Source: Halosolutus halophilus (lineage in GTDB: Archaea; Halobacteriota; Halobacteria; Halobacteriales; Natrialbaceae). Taken from it: DNA of 64,000 nt. The stretch is from contig NZ_CP094974.1 of NCBI RefSeq assembly GCF_022869805.1, forward strand, positions 2,170,001 to 2,234,000, read 5' to 3'. This document shows, piece by piece, positions 45,799-55,110 of the stretch; position 1 is the first letter of the stretch; each line of letters begins with the position of its first letter. Under the pieces are notes generated by a model. That model had not been told where the DNA came from, did no database searches, and saw only the letters and a list, made by a program, of their open reading frames with translations. A program made the translations under genes and the position numbers.

Positions 45799-47862
45799 AT
45801 GGCATACAATCTTGGCGTCGACGTGGGTGGGACGTTCACTGACGTCATCGTCTTCGACGAATCGACCCACGAACTCACGATAGACAAGGTACTCTCAACG
45901 CCTGCTAACCCATCAGAGGGTGTTATACACGGCGTTGAGGAGGCAACAGAAAAGGCAGGAACGTCGGTGTCCGAGCTCGAACTTCTGTTTCACGGCACGA
46001 CGGTCGTGACGAACATGCTCTTGGAGGAGACGGGCTCACGCGTTGGACTCATCACGACTGCGGGCCACGAGGACATCCTCCACTTGGCACGAGCATGGAC
46101 GCCCGGACCGCTATACGGATGGATGGACATGGAGAAACCGGGGCCGCTCGCCGATCTGGTAGACACGCGAGGCGTCGCCGGCACGATCAGTTCTCCGTCT
46201 GGAGAAGAGACCGAACCGCTCGATGAGACGGCAGTTAGAGAAGCTGTCCGAGAGCTCGATGGGGCTGGCGTTGAGTCACTGACCGTCGCGTTATTAAACT
46301 CGTATCTGAACCCCGCACACGAGGAGCGTGTCCGCGAGATCGTCGCTGAGGAAGCGCCGGACCTTCCAGTATCCCTCTCCTCCGAAATCGTCCCAGAGTA
46401 CGGGGAGTACGAACGTACCCTCACCACTGTCATCAACGACTACGCACGACCGACGGTGATCGAGTATCTCGAGGATCTCGACGAGTCGCTCGCGGCGGCC
46501 GGATCAACGGCGACAATGAACGTCGTCCGGTCCGACGGTGGGCTAATGAGTTCCGAGGCCGCGAAGGAGCGACCCGTCGAACTCGCGCTCTCCGGCCCCA
46601 GCGGGGGGGTCGTCGGTGCAGCGACCATCGCATCGAAGAAGGGGGTTCCCGACGTGTTGACGCTCGATATGGGCGGCACCTCGACTGACGTTTCGCTCGT
46701 CGAAGGTGGCACGCCCGAGACGACCCGTCAGACGAAAGTCGGCTATCGGGAGTTCAAATCCAGATCTCTCGACGTGAATACGGTCGGTGCCGGCGGTGGT
46801 TCGATCGCCCGTGTCCAGTTGAACGGCTCACTACAGGTCGGCCCCGAGAGCGCCGGCGCAGACCCCGGCCCGGCATGTTACGGACAGGGCGGCGAAGAGC
46901 CGACCGTCACGGACGCTAATGTCGTTCTCGGTCGAATCCCACCGACGGTCCAACTCGGCGGACGGATGGAACTCGACCGGGAGGCCGCTCACGACGCCGT
47001 TGCGATGATCGCCGACGAGCGCGACACCACGGTCGAAGAAGCCGCACAGGCCATTCTCGACATCGTCAACGAGAACATGCACGGTGCGCTTCGCGTCGTC
47101 TCTGTCGAACGAGGCTACGATCCTCGAGAGTTCGGACTCGTTGCCTTTGGCGGTGCCGGCCCAATGCACGCGAACGCGCTCGCGGACGTGATGGACGCCT
47201 ACCCCATGATCATCCCGCCGGGTCCCGGCGTGATGTCCGCCTTCGGATTCCTCACCTCTGACATCCAAAACGAGTTCTCAGAGACGTATCTGGAGACAGA
47301 GGAAGACGTTGACGGTACGGACGTCTACGAGGAGCTACAGGCTCTCGAAGAAGAGGCGAGCGAGTGGCTCGTTTCCGAGGGTGTCGACGAGACAGCTCAC
47401 GCGTTCGACTACTTCGCCGAGTGTCGGTACTTCCGCCAGGATATCCAAATGTCGATTCCAGTTACGATCGAGAATCTCCGCGGCGAGACCGGACTCACAG
47501 AGATCAAAGATGACTTCGAAGCGCGTCACGAGCGCCAGTTCGGGTTCTCACTCGATGCACCGCTGGAGATCGCTAATCTCCGCGTCATAGGGAAAGGAAC
47601 GCTTCAAGGAGTCACCATTGAAGAACAGGAACTGGCCGGTTCTGATCCGAGTGGAGCTACACTCGACACCAATGAGGTATATTTCGGCGGCGACCACTAC
47701 GAGACCCCGGTGTACGACCGGACTGAGCTGCGGCCGGGGAACGTGATTACCGGTCCAGCGATCGTGACCGACGACGACTCGACAGTCGTCGTTCAGCCGG
47801 ATCACACTGCGACCATCGACCGCTACGCCAACATCGAAATTAACAGAGGTGAGAGCCAATGA
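45799..47862 (+). CDS. hyuA: Hydantoinase/oxoprolinase A subunit
   Basis: A 687-residue ATP-dependent subunit. Seen: N-terminal NLGVDVGGTFTDVIVFD phosphate motif, LFHGTTVVTNMLLE, and the second actin-like lobe with SGPSGGVVGAATIAS, LTLDMGGTSTDVSLVEGG, AGGGSIARVQ, AGADPGPACYG and FGGAGPMHANALAD. The family hydrolyses cyclic amides (hydantoins, 5-oxoproline, N-methylhydantoin) or carboxylates ketones with ATP. The start chosen gives the typical MAYNLGVDVGG. It overlaps hyuB by 4 nt. With the downstream amidase, an N-methylhydantoin to N-carbamoylsarcosine step is a reasonable inference. Confidence 0.93.
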   Translation: MAYNLGVDVGGTFTDVIVFDESTHELTIDKVLSTPANPSEGVIHGVEEATEKAGTSVSELELLFHGTTVVTNMLLEETGSRVGLITTAGHEDILHLARAWTPGPLYGWMDMEKPGPLADLVDTRGVAGTISSPSGEETEPLDETAVREAVRELDGAGVESLTVALLNSYLNPAHEERVREIVAEEAPDLPVSLSSEIVPEYGEYERTLTTVINDYARPTVIEYLEDLDESLAAAGSTATMNVVRSDGGLMSSEAAKERPVELALSGPSGGVVGAATIASKKGVPDVLTLDMGGTSTDVSLVEGGTPETTRQTKVGYREFKSRSLDVNTVGAGGGSIARVQLNGSLQVGPESAGADPGPACYGQGGEEPTVTDANVVLGRIPPTVQLGGRMELDREAAHDAVAMIADERDTTVEEAAQAILDIVNENMHGALRVVSVERGYDPREFGLVAFGGAGPMHANALADVMDAYPMIIPPGPGVMSAFGFLTSDIQNEFSETYLETEEDVDGTDVYEELQALEEEASEWLVSEGVDETAHAFDYFAECRYFRQDIQMSIPVTIENLRGETGLTEIKDDFEARHERQFGFSLDAPLEIANLRVIGKGTLQGVTIEEQELAGSDPSGATLDTNEVYFGGDHYETPVYDRTELRPGNVITGPAIVTDDDSTVVVQPDHTATIDRYANIEINRGESQ

Positions 47863-49715
47863 GCGATTCAACCCCCGACTTCGTCGGCGACCACGACGTT
47901 GACCAGACCACGCTTGACATCATCGAGAGTACGCTTTCAAACACCCGTGACGAGATGGATCGGGTCGTCGAAACCACGGCAATCAGTCCTGTTATCCGCG
48001 AACAGTCCGACCAGTTCCCGCTTATCGCAGATGCCGAAGGACGGATGATCATGGGGCAGTTCGGGTCCGCTATCGATACCATCCTCGAGAATTCGCCGTT
48101 CGACCGTGCGGATCTTGAGGACGGTGACGTGATCGCGACCAACGACCCCTACATGTGTGCCGGTGCTGTTTCGCACACGCCGGACATGCTTCTCTTGCGC
48201 CCAATCTTCTACGACGACGACCTCATCGGCTTTTCGAGCCAGTGGGGGAACCTGATGGACGTCGGTGGCAAGACGCCGGGGAGCATGCCCGTTCAAGCGA
48301 GAACGATCTTCGAGGAAGGGATGCGACTGCCCCCAGTCAAACTCTACAAGCAAGGCGAGTTCGACAGCGAACTGCTCGAAACCTTTGCCCACAATACGCG
48401 ACTCCCCGATCACGCGGAAGCCGACATCAAGGCACTGGCAGCGGGGACAAAAGCCGCCGAAACGCGCGTTCACGAACTCTGTGACCGCTTCGGGAAGGAA
48501 ACGTACGTTGAGGCGTGTGATGCCATTCTTGACCGCACCCGCGATGGGATGATAGACCTCATCCACGAATTCATCCCCGAAGGCGAGCGGTACACCTTCG
48601 AAGATTACGTCGACGACGATGGGATGGGCAATGGCCCCATCAAACTTCACCTCGAAATTTATCGGGAGGGAGAAACGGTCTACCTCGACTGGACCGGTAC
48701 GGACGAGCAGGTCCCGGGAACGGTGAACTTCCTCTTGAACGAGAAGATGTTCAAGATGTTCACCGGGGTCTTTCTCATCATGGCGTTCGACCCGTTGCTC
48801 ACGTTCAACGACGGCTATTACGACCTCTTCGAGGTGACGCTGCCGGAGGGATCGGTCGTCCAGCCGGAGTTCCCGGCAGCGCTTGGTAATCGCCTGCCGA
48901 TGATGGCCCGCCAGTTCGACGTCTTGCAGGCGACCTTCTCCAAACTCATCGATGGCTTTTCCGTTGCGGGCAGCTACGGTACGTCACCGAATCTCGTGTA
49001 CGCGGGGACGGACTCAGAAGGGAACGACTTCCAGATGCTCGAAATTTTGTACGGTGGGATTCCGGCCCGACCGGGCGGTGACGGTCTCGACGGCCACTCG
49101 TGGTGGCCGCTCTTCCGCACAGTTCCGGCTGAGTATCAGGAAGCCTACTACCCACTGACGATCGACGAGTACAGCACGCGCGTCGACACCGGTGGCGCCG
49201 GCGAGTTCCGGGGCGGCCACGGGATCACTAAGGTCTATACCTTCGAGGAAGACGGAGCGATAACCTTCCAGGACGACCGTGCGCACACGTATCCGTGGGG
49301 TGTCGACGGCGGTAAGCACGCCCGGACGAGCGAAAAGAAATTGATTCGGACTGACGGTACCGAAGAGGAGTTGCCCTCGAAGGTCGAAAACGTCGCCGTC
49401 CAGGCGGGCGACAAACTCGTCTTCAGCACCGCCGGCGGCGGTGGGCTCGGCGATCCGCTCGAGCGCGACCCCAGTGTCGTCGGTGAAGAAATCGAACGTG
49501 GACTCGTCTCTGAGTCGGCTGCCCGCACGGAATACGGTGTCGTTCTGGCCGATGACGGCACCGTCGACGAGGCAGCAACCGCCGAGCGACGCGGCGAAAT
49601 TCGGTCGTCTCGTGAGGATCTCGATTCGTTCGATTACGGTCCGCTGCCGGACGACGAGGCGCTCGAAGCGCGCATCGCTGACGAGCGCCGGGAGTTCGCT
49701 GACCGACATAATTGA
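47859..49715 (+). CDS. hyuB: Hydantoinase B subunit
   Basis: A 618-residue B subunit that works with HyuA. Seen: TTLDIIESTLSNTRDEMD near the start, QFPLIADAEGRMIMGQFGSA, VIATNDPYMCAGAVSHTPDM (with conserved Asp and His), GFSSQWGNLMDVGGKTPGSM and a glycine-rich GAGEFRGGHGITKVY segment near the C-terminus. Length is normal for HyuB. Coupled to hyuA by overlap and followed 21 nt later by the amidase gene. No signal peptide, so cytoplasmic. Confidence 0.93.
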   Translation: MSDSTPDFVGDHDVDQTTLDIIESTLSNTRDEMDRVVETTAISPVIREQSDQFPLIADAEGRMIMGQFGSAIDTILENSPFDRADLEDGDVIATNDPYMCAGAVSHTPDMLLLRPIFYDDDLIGFSSQWGNLMDVGGKTPGSMPVQARTIFEEGMRLPPVKLYKQGEFDSELLETFAHNTRLPDHAEADIKALAAGTKAAETRVHELCDRFGKETYVEACDAILDRTRDGMIDLIHEFIPEGERYTFEDYVDDDGMGNGPIKLHLEIYREGETVYLDWTGTDEQVPGTVNFLLNEKMFKMFTGVFLIMAFDPLLTFNDGYYDLFEVTLPEGSVVQPEFPAALGNRLPMMARQFDVLQATFSKLIDGFSVAGSYGTSPNLVYAGTDSEGNDFQMLEILYGGIPARPGGDGLDGHSWWPLFRTVPAEYQEAYYPLTIDEYSTRVDTGGAGEFRGGHGITKVYTFEEDGAITFQDDRAHTYPWGVDGGKHARTSEKKLIRTDGTEEELPSKVENVAVQAGDKLVFSTAGGGGLGDPLERDPSVVGEEIERGLVSESAARTEYGVVLADDGTVDEAATAERRGEIRSSREDLDSFDYGPLPDDEALEARIADERREFADRHN

Positions 49716-49736
49716 CCTGCAGACAATCCAGTAACC

Positions 49737-50372
49737 ATGGACTGGCCACACGACATCGACGCCCACTACGACGAGGAGGACTTCGGTACGAGCGTCGGCC
49801 TCGGCGATCGGCCTGCGCTACTCGTCGTCGATCTGATCAACGCTTTCACTGATCCCGAGACTAGACTCGGCTCGGACGTCACTGGAGTACTCGAACAGAC
49901 CGAGCGCCTGCTCGCCGCCTTCCGGAACCAGGATCTGCCGCGCTATTTCACAACTGTCGCGTTCGAAGAATCCTACGGAGACGCCGGACGATTCATCGAG
50001 AAAGTACCAGCGTTACGGGAGTTGCAACTTGGCACTGAAGCAGTTGCAGTCGATGATCGGGTCGCTCCCGTAGATGACGAGCGGGTCATCCTGAAGAAGT
50101 ACGCGAGCGCCTTTTTCGGGACTGACTTACAGACGGAACTGACAACGAACCGCGTGGACACGCTGGTTCTCGCTGGCGTCACGACGAGCGGGTGTATCCG
50201 TGCGACGGCTGTCGATAGTCTTCAACACGGGTATCGGACTATCGTCCCGGCCGACGCAGTCGGTGACCGTGCCGAAGGACCGCACCGAGCGAATCTCTTC
50301 GACATCGACGCAAAGTACGGCGATGTCGTCACCACTGATAGCGTACTCGAACACCTCTCTACCAATGAGTAA
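49737..50372 (+). CDS. Isochorismatase-fold amidohydrolase (N-carbamoylsarcosine amidase-like)
   Basis: A 211-residue cysteine hydrolase. The triad is visible: Asp in LLVVDLINAFTD, Lys in VILKKYASAFFG and Cys in VLAGVTTSGCIRATAVDSLQ. The SGCIRATAVD form is typical of N-carbamoylsarcosine amidase and maleamate amidohydrolase rather than isochorismatase. After HyuAB, N-carbamoylsarcosine (or another N-carbamoyl amino acid) is the most likely substrate, giving the amino acid, ammonia and CO2. Maleamate would be an alternative if the operon is for pyridine degradation. Confidence 0.88.
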   Translation: MDWPHDIDAHYDEEDFGTSVGLGDRPALLVVDLINAFTDPETRLGSDVTGVLEQTERLLAAFRNQDLPRYFTTVAFEESYGDAGRFIEKVPALRELQLGTEAVAVDDRVAPVDDERVILKKYASAFFGTDLQTELTTNRVDTLVLAGVTTSGCIRATAVDSLQHGYRTIVPADAVGDRAEGPHRANLFDIDAKYGDVVTTDSVLEHLSTNE

Positions 50373-50435
50373 TAAGCATTCCAATGTACGAGCCGTATCG
50401 ACACCGACTTTCTCACGTCCAGCGAGTGATCGCTT

Positions 50436-51383
50436 ATGACCGATTCCGGTGCCACGCTCCGAAAGCATCTCGACCGCGACGAACTACTGGTCTGTCCCGG
50501 TGTCCACGACCCACTCACTGCCGGCGTCGCCGACGCCGTCGGCTTCGACGCGATCTATATGACCGGATACGGGACCTCGCTATCGAAGACCGGCTATCCC
50601 GATGCCGGCTTCATTACGATGCCGGAGATGATCAGTAACGCCGCGAACATTCAGGAACGGATCGACGTTCCGCTTATCGCCGATGCCGACAACGGATACG
50701 GGAACGCGACGAACGTCATCCGAACGGTGCGGGAGTACATCAAAGCCGGTGTCGGTGCTATCCACATCGAAGATCAAACGTTCCCGAAACGGTGTGGACA
50801 CACGAAAGGACGGCAGGTTATCCCGCGGGAAGAAGCGGTCGGAAAGATCGAAGCCGCCGCCGACGTTCGAGACAATCGGGCCGAAGACTTCGTTCTCATC
50901 GCTCGAACTGACGCCCGCGGAACGGGTGACGGATCGCTCGACGAGGCGATCGGCCGCGCCAACGATTTCCTCGAGGCTGGCGCTGACGTCGCGTTCGTCG
51001 AGGGACCGACTGACGAATCGGAACTCGAACGCATCGGTCGAGAAGTCGACGGGCCGCTCGTCTACAACTTCGTCGGCAATCTCGGTTCATCGCCATATGT
51101 CGAACTGCCATCGCTTGCTGAGTGGGGATTCGACCTCGTACTGTTCCCAATTACGTCGACACTGTCAACGATTGCAAACGTCTACGCTGACCTCAGTGCC
51201 TTCGCAGACGATCCCGTGGCAGCGATGCGAGACATTGATGACGATTTCGACGCACAGCCTGTTGGAAGCCTTCACGAATTCACCGGCTTCCCAGAGGTTG
51301 TCGAATGGGAACGACAGTATCTCCCCGGCGAAGAACAGGACAAATACGAAGGGTCACTCGGTGATGATCCTGAAACCGAATAG
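50436..51383 (+). CDS. Isocitrate lyase / PEP mutase superfamily lyase
   Basis: A 315-residue TIM-barrel lyase. Seen: LVCPGVHDPLTAGVADAVGF, YMTGYGTSLSKTGYPDAG, PLIADADNGYGNATNV (metal-binding acids), IHIEDQTFPKRCGHTKGRQV with the KRCGH catalytic cysteine loop, and LIARTDARGTGD. The family contains methylisocitrate lyase, 2,3-dimethylmalate lyase and oxaloacetate decarboxylases/hydrolases. The cysteine loop supports C-C lyase activity. Last gene of the hydantoinase operon, 63 nt after the amidase. How a lyase fits with hydantoin breakdown is not clear. Confidence 0.88.
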   Translation: MTDSGATLRKHLDRDELLVCPGVHDPLTAGVADAVGFDAIYMTGYGTSLSKTGYPDAGFITMPEMISNAANIQERIDVPLIADADNGYGNATNVIRTVREYIKAGVGAIHIEDQTFPKRCGHTKGRQVIPREEAVGKIEAAADVRDNRAEDFVLIARTDARGTGDGSLDEAIGRANDFLEAGADVAFVEGPTDESELERIGREVDGPLVYNFVGNLGSSPYVELPSLAEWGFDLVLFPITSTLSTIANVYADLSAFADDPVAAMRDIDDDFDAQPVGSLHEFTGFPEVVEWERQYLPGEEQDKYEGSLGDDPETE

Positions 51384-51385
51384 TA

Positions 51386-51406
51386 CTCCTCTTCGAGCCT
51401 GAGGAG
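51386..51406 (+). terminator. Possible hairpin after the hydantoinase operon
   Basis: CTCCTC (51386-51391) can pair with GAGGAG (51401-51406) two nucleotides after the lyase stop codon, followed by a pyrimidine-rich stretch. Weak, since archaeal terminators need mainly T-runs. Confidence 0.3.
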
Positions 51407-51679
51407 AATTCTCACCCTCTGTCTCTGTTTAACGATGGAATCTTGGCTGCCAGACCATACCTCTGGAGGAGTAGGATATCCTGCCCTAAGCAATTCATTT
51501 GAAACACGCGGTGTTACGTCTACACCTCGTTTGAAACCTGGTTGGTTATCTGAACCCCATATATCTGCGACTAAGGACTCCTTCCCGAAGCTGGCTGACT
51601 TCGACCGAAAAGAGAGGCCGTGATCGATCGTCGATCGTTCGAGACGATGTATGTGAATAGGGAGTTGTGGCTCCGGAGA

Positions 51680-52128
51680 TCAGGGACCGTGTTGGCTCTG
51701 AACGGTGTCCATCTTGCACTGAACACGGAGGTCGTCAGCGACGCAGGCGATGTTGTCGTAGAGGCAGTCGTAGTCCTCGACATCGACCGAGAGGCGGTGT
51801 TTCGAGCGTTCCCATTCGGCCTCTCACTCTTTGATAGTCGTGTCGGAAGACGTAGATACCACCTCGCCATCTCGATCGACGATCTTCGCTGCTCTGACGG
51901 AGAATCGGTGTTCTTTCGAGACGTCGATCGCGTCGTAGTCCGACGAACACTGGATTTCCTCCGGTTCGGCGCGGTCACGTAACGGACGGACCGTGATGGA
52001 GCCGTCGTCCTCCGGAGGAGGGTCCGACCCACCTGGCAGTGTACTGTCCGTTGGATCTAATGGAAAGACTACGCCCAGCAGTTTCCTCTGCCAGAAGGTA
52101 AATCTGTGACTCCGGGTGGATGCCCCTT
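51680..52128 (-). pseudogene. Degenerate gene of unknown family
   Basis: One minus-strand frame has clear haloarchaeal protein character: HRFTFWQRKLLGVVFPLDPT, DSTLPGGSDPPPEDDGSITV, PLRDRAEPEEIQCSSDYDAI, HRFSVRAAKIVDRDGEVVST. It is broken by a TGA after TTIKE, then continues with EWERSKHRLSVDVEDYDCLY and DNIACVADDLRVQCKMDTVQ to a stop at 51680. No start codon is visible upstream of 52128. I do not recognise the family. Other frames on both strands here look like shadows of it. Confidence 0.5.
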
Positions 52129-52238
52129 CGACCGAACGAGAACACGGCTATCGACAGAAACCGATCAGAACGCGGTACCGTCACGCGAGGACGTGATACA
52201 CCTCTTTACCCCTGGTTAGTGAGAGACCCGTTTGCATT

Positions 52239-53138
52239 ATGGGAACAGTTGACGTTGCAATCGGTGTCGACGCGGACTGTGTCGCCGGCTGGCTCGGTTC
52301 CTACGGCGGTGCGGACTCCCCTGCGGATCTCTCCCGAGGATTGGCTGCCGGAAACGAGGGGATCCCGCGGATGCTCGCGCTCTTCGAAGACCAGGACGTC
52401 GAGACGTCGTGGTACGTCCCCGGGCACACGATCGAGACCTTCCGCGACGAGGTCGAGGCGGTTGCAGCCGCCGGTCACGAACTCGGCGTCCACGGCTACT
52501 CCCACGAGAACCCGACCGACCTCTCGCGGGAACAGGAGGACGAGATCCTCGAGGTGTCGATCGACCTCATCGAGGACGTCACCGGCTCGGAGCCCGTCGG
52601 CCACCGCGCCAGCTGGTGGGAGTTCAGCGAGAACACGCCCGACCTCGTCGAGAAACACGACTTCCTCTACGACAGTAGTCTGATGGAACGCCAGTTCGAG
52701 CCGGGCTGGATGCGCAACGGTGACAGTTGGGAGAAGATCGAGTACGACGAGAGCCCGGAGACCTGGATGGAACCCTACCAGTACGGCGAGGAGACCGACG
52801 TCGTCGAGATCCCGATCAGCTGGTACCGCGACGATATCCCGCCGATGCTGTTCATCAAGCAGCCGATCTACCACGCGGGGTACAAGGATCCGGAGATGAT
52901 GTACGAGCAGTACTACAAGCGCCAGTTCGACTTCCTGTACGATCGCCGCGGCGCGGGCGTCTACACGTTCACGATCCATCCGGACATCCACGGACTCCCG
53001 CACATGATTCCGCTGTTCGAGGAGTTCATCCAGTACGTCAAGGACCACGAGAACGCGCAGTTCGTCACGCTCGAGACCGTCGCCGAGAAGTTCAAAGACG
53101 ATCCATCAGTGTACGAAAGCGAGAGCGACTACGTCTGA
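52239..53138 (+). CDS. Polysaccharide deacetylase family protein
   Basis: A 299-residue NodB-homology protein of the cytosolic PuuE/PgdA-like branch. Seen: VAIGVDADCVAGWL (the catalytic Asp region), VETSWYVPGHTIETF, HELGVHGYSHENPTDL (HxxxH metal ligands), GHRASWWEFS and FTIHPDIHGLPH near the end. There is no signal peptide, so it acts inside the cell. Members of this branch hydrolyse allantoin or deacetylate or deformylate small compounds. Its stop is immediately followed by the convergent asparaginase-like stop, with no spacer. Confidence 0.9.
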   Translation: MGTVDVAIGVDADCVAGWLGSYGGADSPADLSRGLAAGNEGIPRMLALFEDQDVETSWYVPGHTIETFRDEVEAVAAAGHELGVHGYSHENPTDLSREQEDEILEVSIDLIEDVTGSEPVGHRASWWEFSENTPDLVEKHDFLYDSSLMERQFEPGWMRNGDSWEKIEYDESPETWMEPYQYGEETDVVEIPISWYRDDIPPMLFIKQPIYHAGYKDPEMMYEQYYKRQFDFLYDRRGAGVYTFTIHPDIHGLPHMIPLFEEFIQYVKDHENAQFVTLETVAEKFKDDPSVYESESDYV

Positions 53139-53690
53139 TCAGTCGGCAGACGCGAACGCCTCCCGGATCGACGCCGCGTCGTCGAACGCCTCGAGCGCCG
53201 ACGTGTGTGCCTTCGTCACCGCACGCCCGCTGTGGATCTCCTCGTCGAACGCGACGAACGTGCCACCAGCGTCGCGCTCGACGAACGCGCGTCCGGCACG
53301 AACTGCCGTCAGTAGATTGCTCGGCCCGTCCGGGCTCACCTCGTCCGGCCGTCGCTGCGCACCCGTCAGAAACACCGGCGTCTCCTGCCGTACAGTGACG
53401 TCGAGATAGTAGGCCGTCTCCTCCATCGTATCCGTCCCGTGGGTAACGACGACGGTGTCGACAGTCGGATCGGCGTCGAGTTCGCGCACCCGCTCGCCGA
53501 TCGTCTCGAGCGTCGCCGCGTCCAGTTCGTAGCTCGGTACCTGCGCGACGTCCTCGACCGTGAGTGTGGCGTGGGCTTCGAGTTCGGGGACGGCCTCGAG
53601 GAGTTGCGCGCCCGTTTGCGTCGGCCGCGGGCCGCTATCGGCGTCGGTGCTGGCGATGGTGCCGCCCGTACTGAGAAGGGTGACGTTCAT
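53139..53690 (-). CDS. L-asparaginase-like protein, N-terminal domain only
   Basis: A 183-residue frame with the two catalytic threonine motifs of type I/II asparaginases: LLSTGGTIAST (residues 5-15) and VVTHGTDTMEETAYYL (81-96). It continues to VAFDEEIHSGRAVTKAHTSA, where the family's second domain should begin, but ends in FASAD and a stop that touches the stop of the deacetylase gene. Full-length enzymes have ~320-330 residues. The C-terminal domain completes the active site across subunits, so this half is probably inactive or altered. Start ATG at 53690. Confidence 0.8.
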   Translation of the reverse strand: MNVTLLSTGGTIASTDADSGPRPTQTGAQLLEAVPELEAHATLTVEDVAQVPSYELDAATLETIGERVRELDADPTVDTVVVTHGTDTMEETAYYLDVTVRQETPVFLTGAQRRPDEVSPDGPSNLLTAVRAGRAFVERDAGGTFVAFDEEIHSGRAVTKAHTSALEAFDDAASIREAFASAD

Positions 53691-53878
53691 ACCGTCACGT
53701 CCCACGGTAACGACCGAAAAGATAGTCCGGGGTAGATTATCCACGGCGGGGAGACGTCGTTTCGTACCGCCCACACGTCTCGAGAGGGCGACAGAGAATA
53801 GCGCCCGAGCCGGAGACAGCGAGCCCGAACGGATGCCGTCGTTCCACCCTCTCCTCGAGAGGTAGAGAGGAGGATCGC

Positions 53879-54529
53879 TCACGAAGAGTCGCTGGTTCGG
53901 CCGTACCGTCGGCTGACGAGTCGTGCGACGCCGTCGAAGTAGCCGGTCCCCCACAGGGCGACGAGAAGCGCACCGACCGTGTTGTACAGGAGATCGAAGA
54001 CGATGTCGCTCGTCCCGTACTGGGCCAGCACCGGTTCGCCGCCGACGGCGCTCGCCAGGCCGCCGGAGGCGAACTCGCCGATTTCCCAGAGGACGCCGAA
54101 CGCGAGGACGAAAACGAGAATAAACACGAAGCGGAATTCCCCGGGAACGTCGACCGACTCGGCGGACCGATCGAGTGCGTCGACGATCGCGTACCCGACG
54201 CCGGCGACGAGCGTCGCCGAGACCGTGTGCGTAATCGAATCGTACCAGCCGAACAGTTCGTAGGGGCCGAGCGCGCCGGCCGCGTGGAGGAACGCCGCCG
54301 CCGCAATCCAGAGTGCGAGTCCAGCACCCATCTCGTGAGCGAACTCGCGGCGCACGAGAGTCGGCAGGAAGGTAACGGCCAGCGGGATGGCAGCGTTCAC
54401 GACCAGCCCAGGATCGACCGTGACGAGCGCGTAGCCCACGACGATCGCCAGCAGCCCCTGGATCAACCGGACGGCGTGCCAGCACCGACGCTCGGAGAGA
54501 GCCAGTACGGTGTCGCTATCGGCCGTCAC
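53879..54529 (-). CDS. Multi-pass membrane protein (DUF2238/YjdF-like)
   Basis: A 216-residue protein with about six hydrophobic helices (LLAIVVGYALVTVDPGLVVN, LALWIAAAAFLHAAGALGPY, FRFVFILVFVLAFGVLWEIG). The SITHTVSATLVAGVG, GVLWEIGEFASGG and DIVFDLLYNTVGALLVALW patterns (His, Glu, Asp in membrane) resemble the DUF2238/YjdF family of inner-membrane proteins. Function unknown. It overlaps the preceding gene on the same strand by 4 nt, and the two proteins have similar C-terminal helices, suggesting they form a complex. Confidence 0.75.
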   Translation of the reverse strand: MTADSDTVLALSERRCWHAVRLIQGLLAIVVGYALVTVDPGLVVNAAIPLAVTFLPTLVRREFAHEMGAGLALWIAAAAFLHAAGALGPYELFGWYDSITHTVSATLVAGVGYAIVDALDRSAESVDVPGEFRFVFILVFVLAFGVLWEIGEFASGGLASAVGGEPVLAQYGTSDIVFDLLYNTVGALLVALWGTGYFDGVARLVSRRYGRTSDSS

Positions 54530-55110
54530 GACGCATCACCCGACAGTCCGCGACGGCCGACGCTGGCGGTCTCGTGGCGATAGAAGTAGAGTACGAAGAG
54601 AACGGCTGCGAGCCCGCCGAACGCAGTGGCGTAGACGAGATCCCACATCAGTTCGCCTTTCGTCGTGAGAAACGTCGTCGCGAAGACGACGTCGGAAACC
54701 CACTGGGCGATCACCCACAGCCCTGCCACGGCCATCGTCGCGAGAACGACGAACGCGACTGCAAAGCGTCCGGACATCTCGATCGGCGTGAAGGCGTCGA
54801 GTTCGACGGTGACGAGTAGCGCGATCGTCGCGACCGTGAGGAAGCCGGCGATCGGCAGGGTTCCGTACAGTCGAACCCAGATCGGGATGGCTGCAACTGT
54901 CAGTACCTCCCACGGAGGCATAACCAGCGCGTCCCGCCGAACGATCGCCGGCACGAACGCGAGGGCGGCGATCGCCGTCGCGAGGGTTGCCCAGAGAAAC
55001 GAGCCCTGCCGGACGGTTACGAGGGCTGCAACGATAATCGAACACACCACCGGCCAGGCGAACACCGCGTTTATCCGTTCGTTCTCGATGAGCGACTGGA
55101 GGACCGGCAT
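54526..55110 (-). CDS. Multi-pass membrane protein, paralogue partner
   Basis: A 194-residue membrane protein with about six helices (FAWPVVCSIIVAALVTV, LTVATIALLVTVELDAF, FAVAFVVLATMAVAGLWVIA). Its last helix region ELMWDLVYATAFGGLAAVLF resembles the same region of the following gene, pointing to an old duplication. First gene of a two-gene unit with a 4-nt overlap. A short polar C-terminus ends the protein. Function unknown. Confidence 0.72.
   Translation of the reverse strand: MPVLQSLIENERINAVFAWPVVCSIIVAALVTVRQGSFLWATLATAIAALAFVPAIVRRDALVMPPWEVLTVAAIPIWVRLYGTLPIAGFLTVATIALLVTVELDAFTPIEMSGRFAVAFVVLATMAVAGLWVIAQWVSDVVFATTFLTTKGELMWDLVYATAFGGLAAVLFVLYFYRHETASVGRRGLSGDAS

Noticed and set aside
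53139-54485. 448-residue minus-strand frame covering the asparaginase
   Set aside because: Only the last 183 codons match a protein family; the upstream part is an Arg-rich shadow of the membrane protein gene in another frame.
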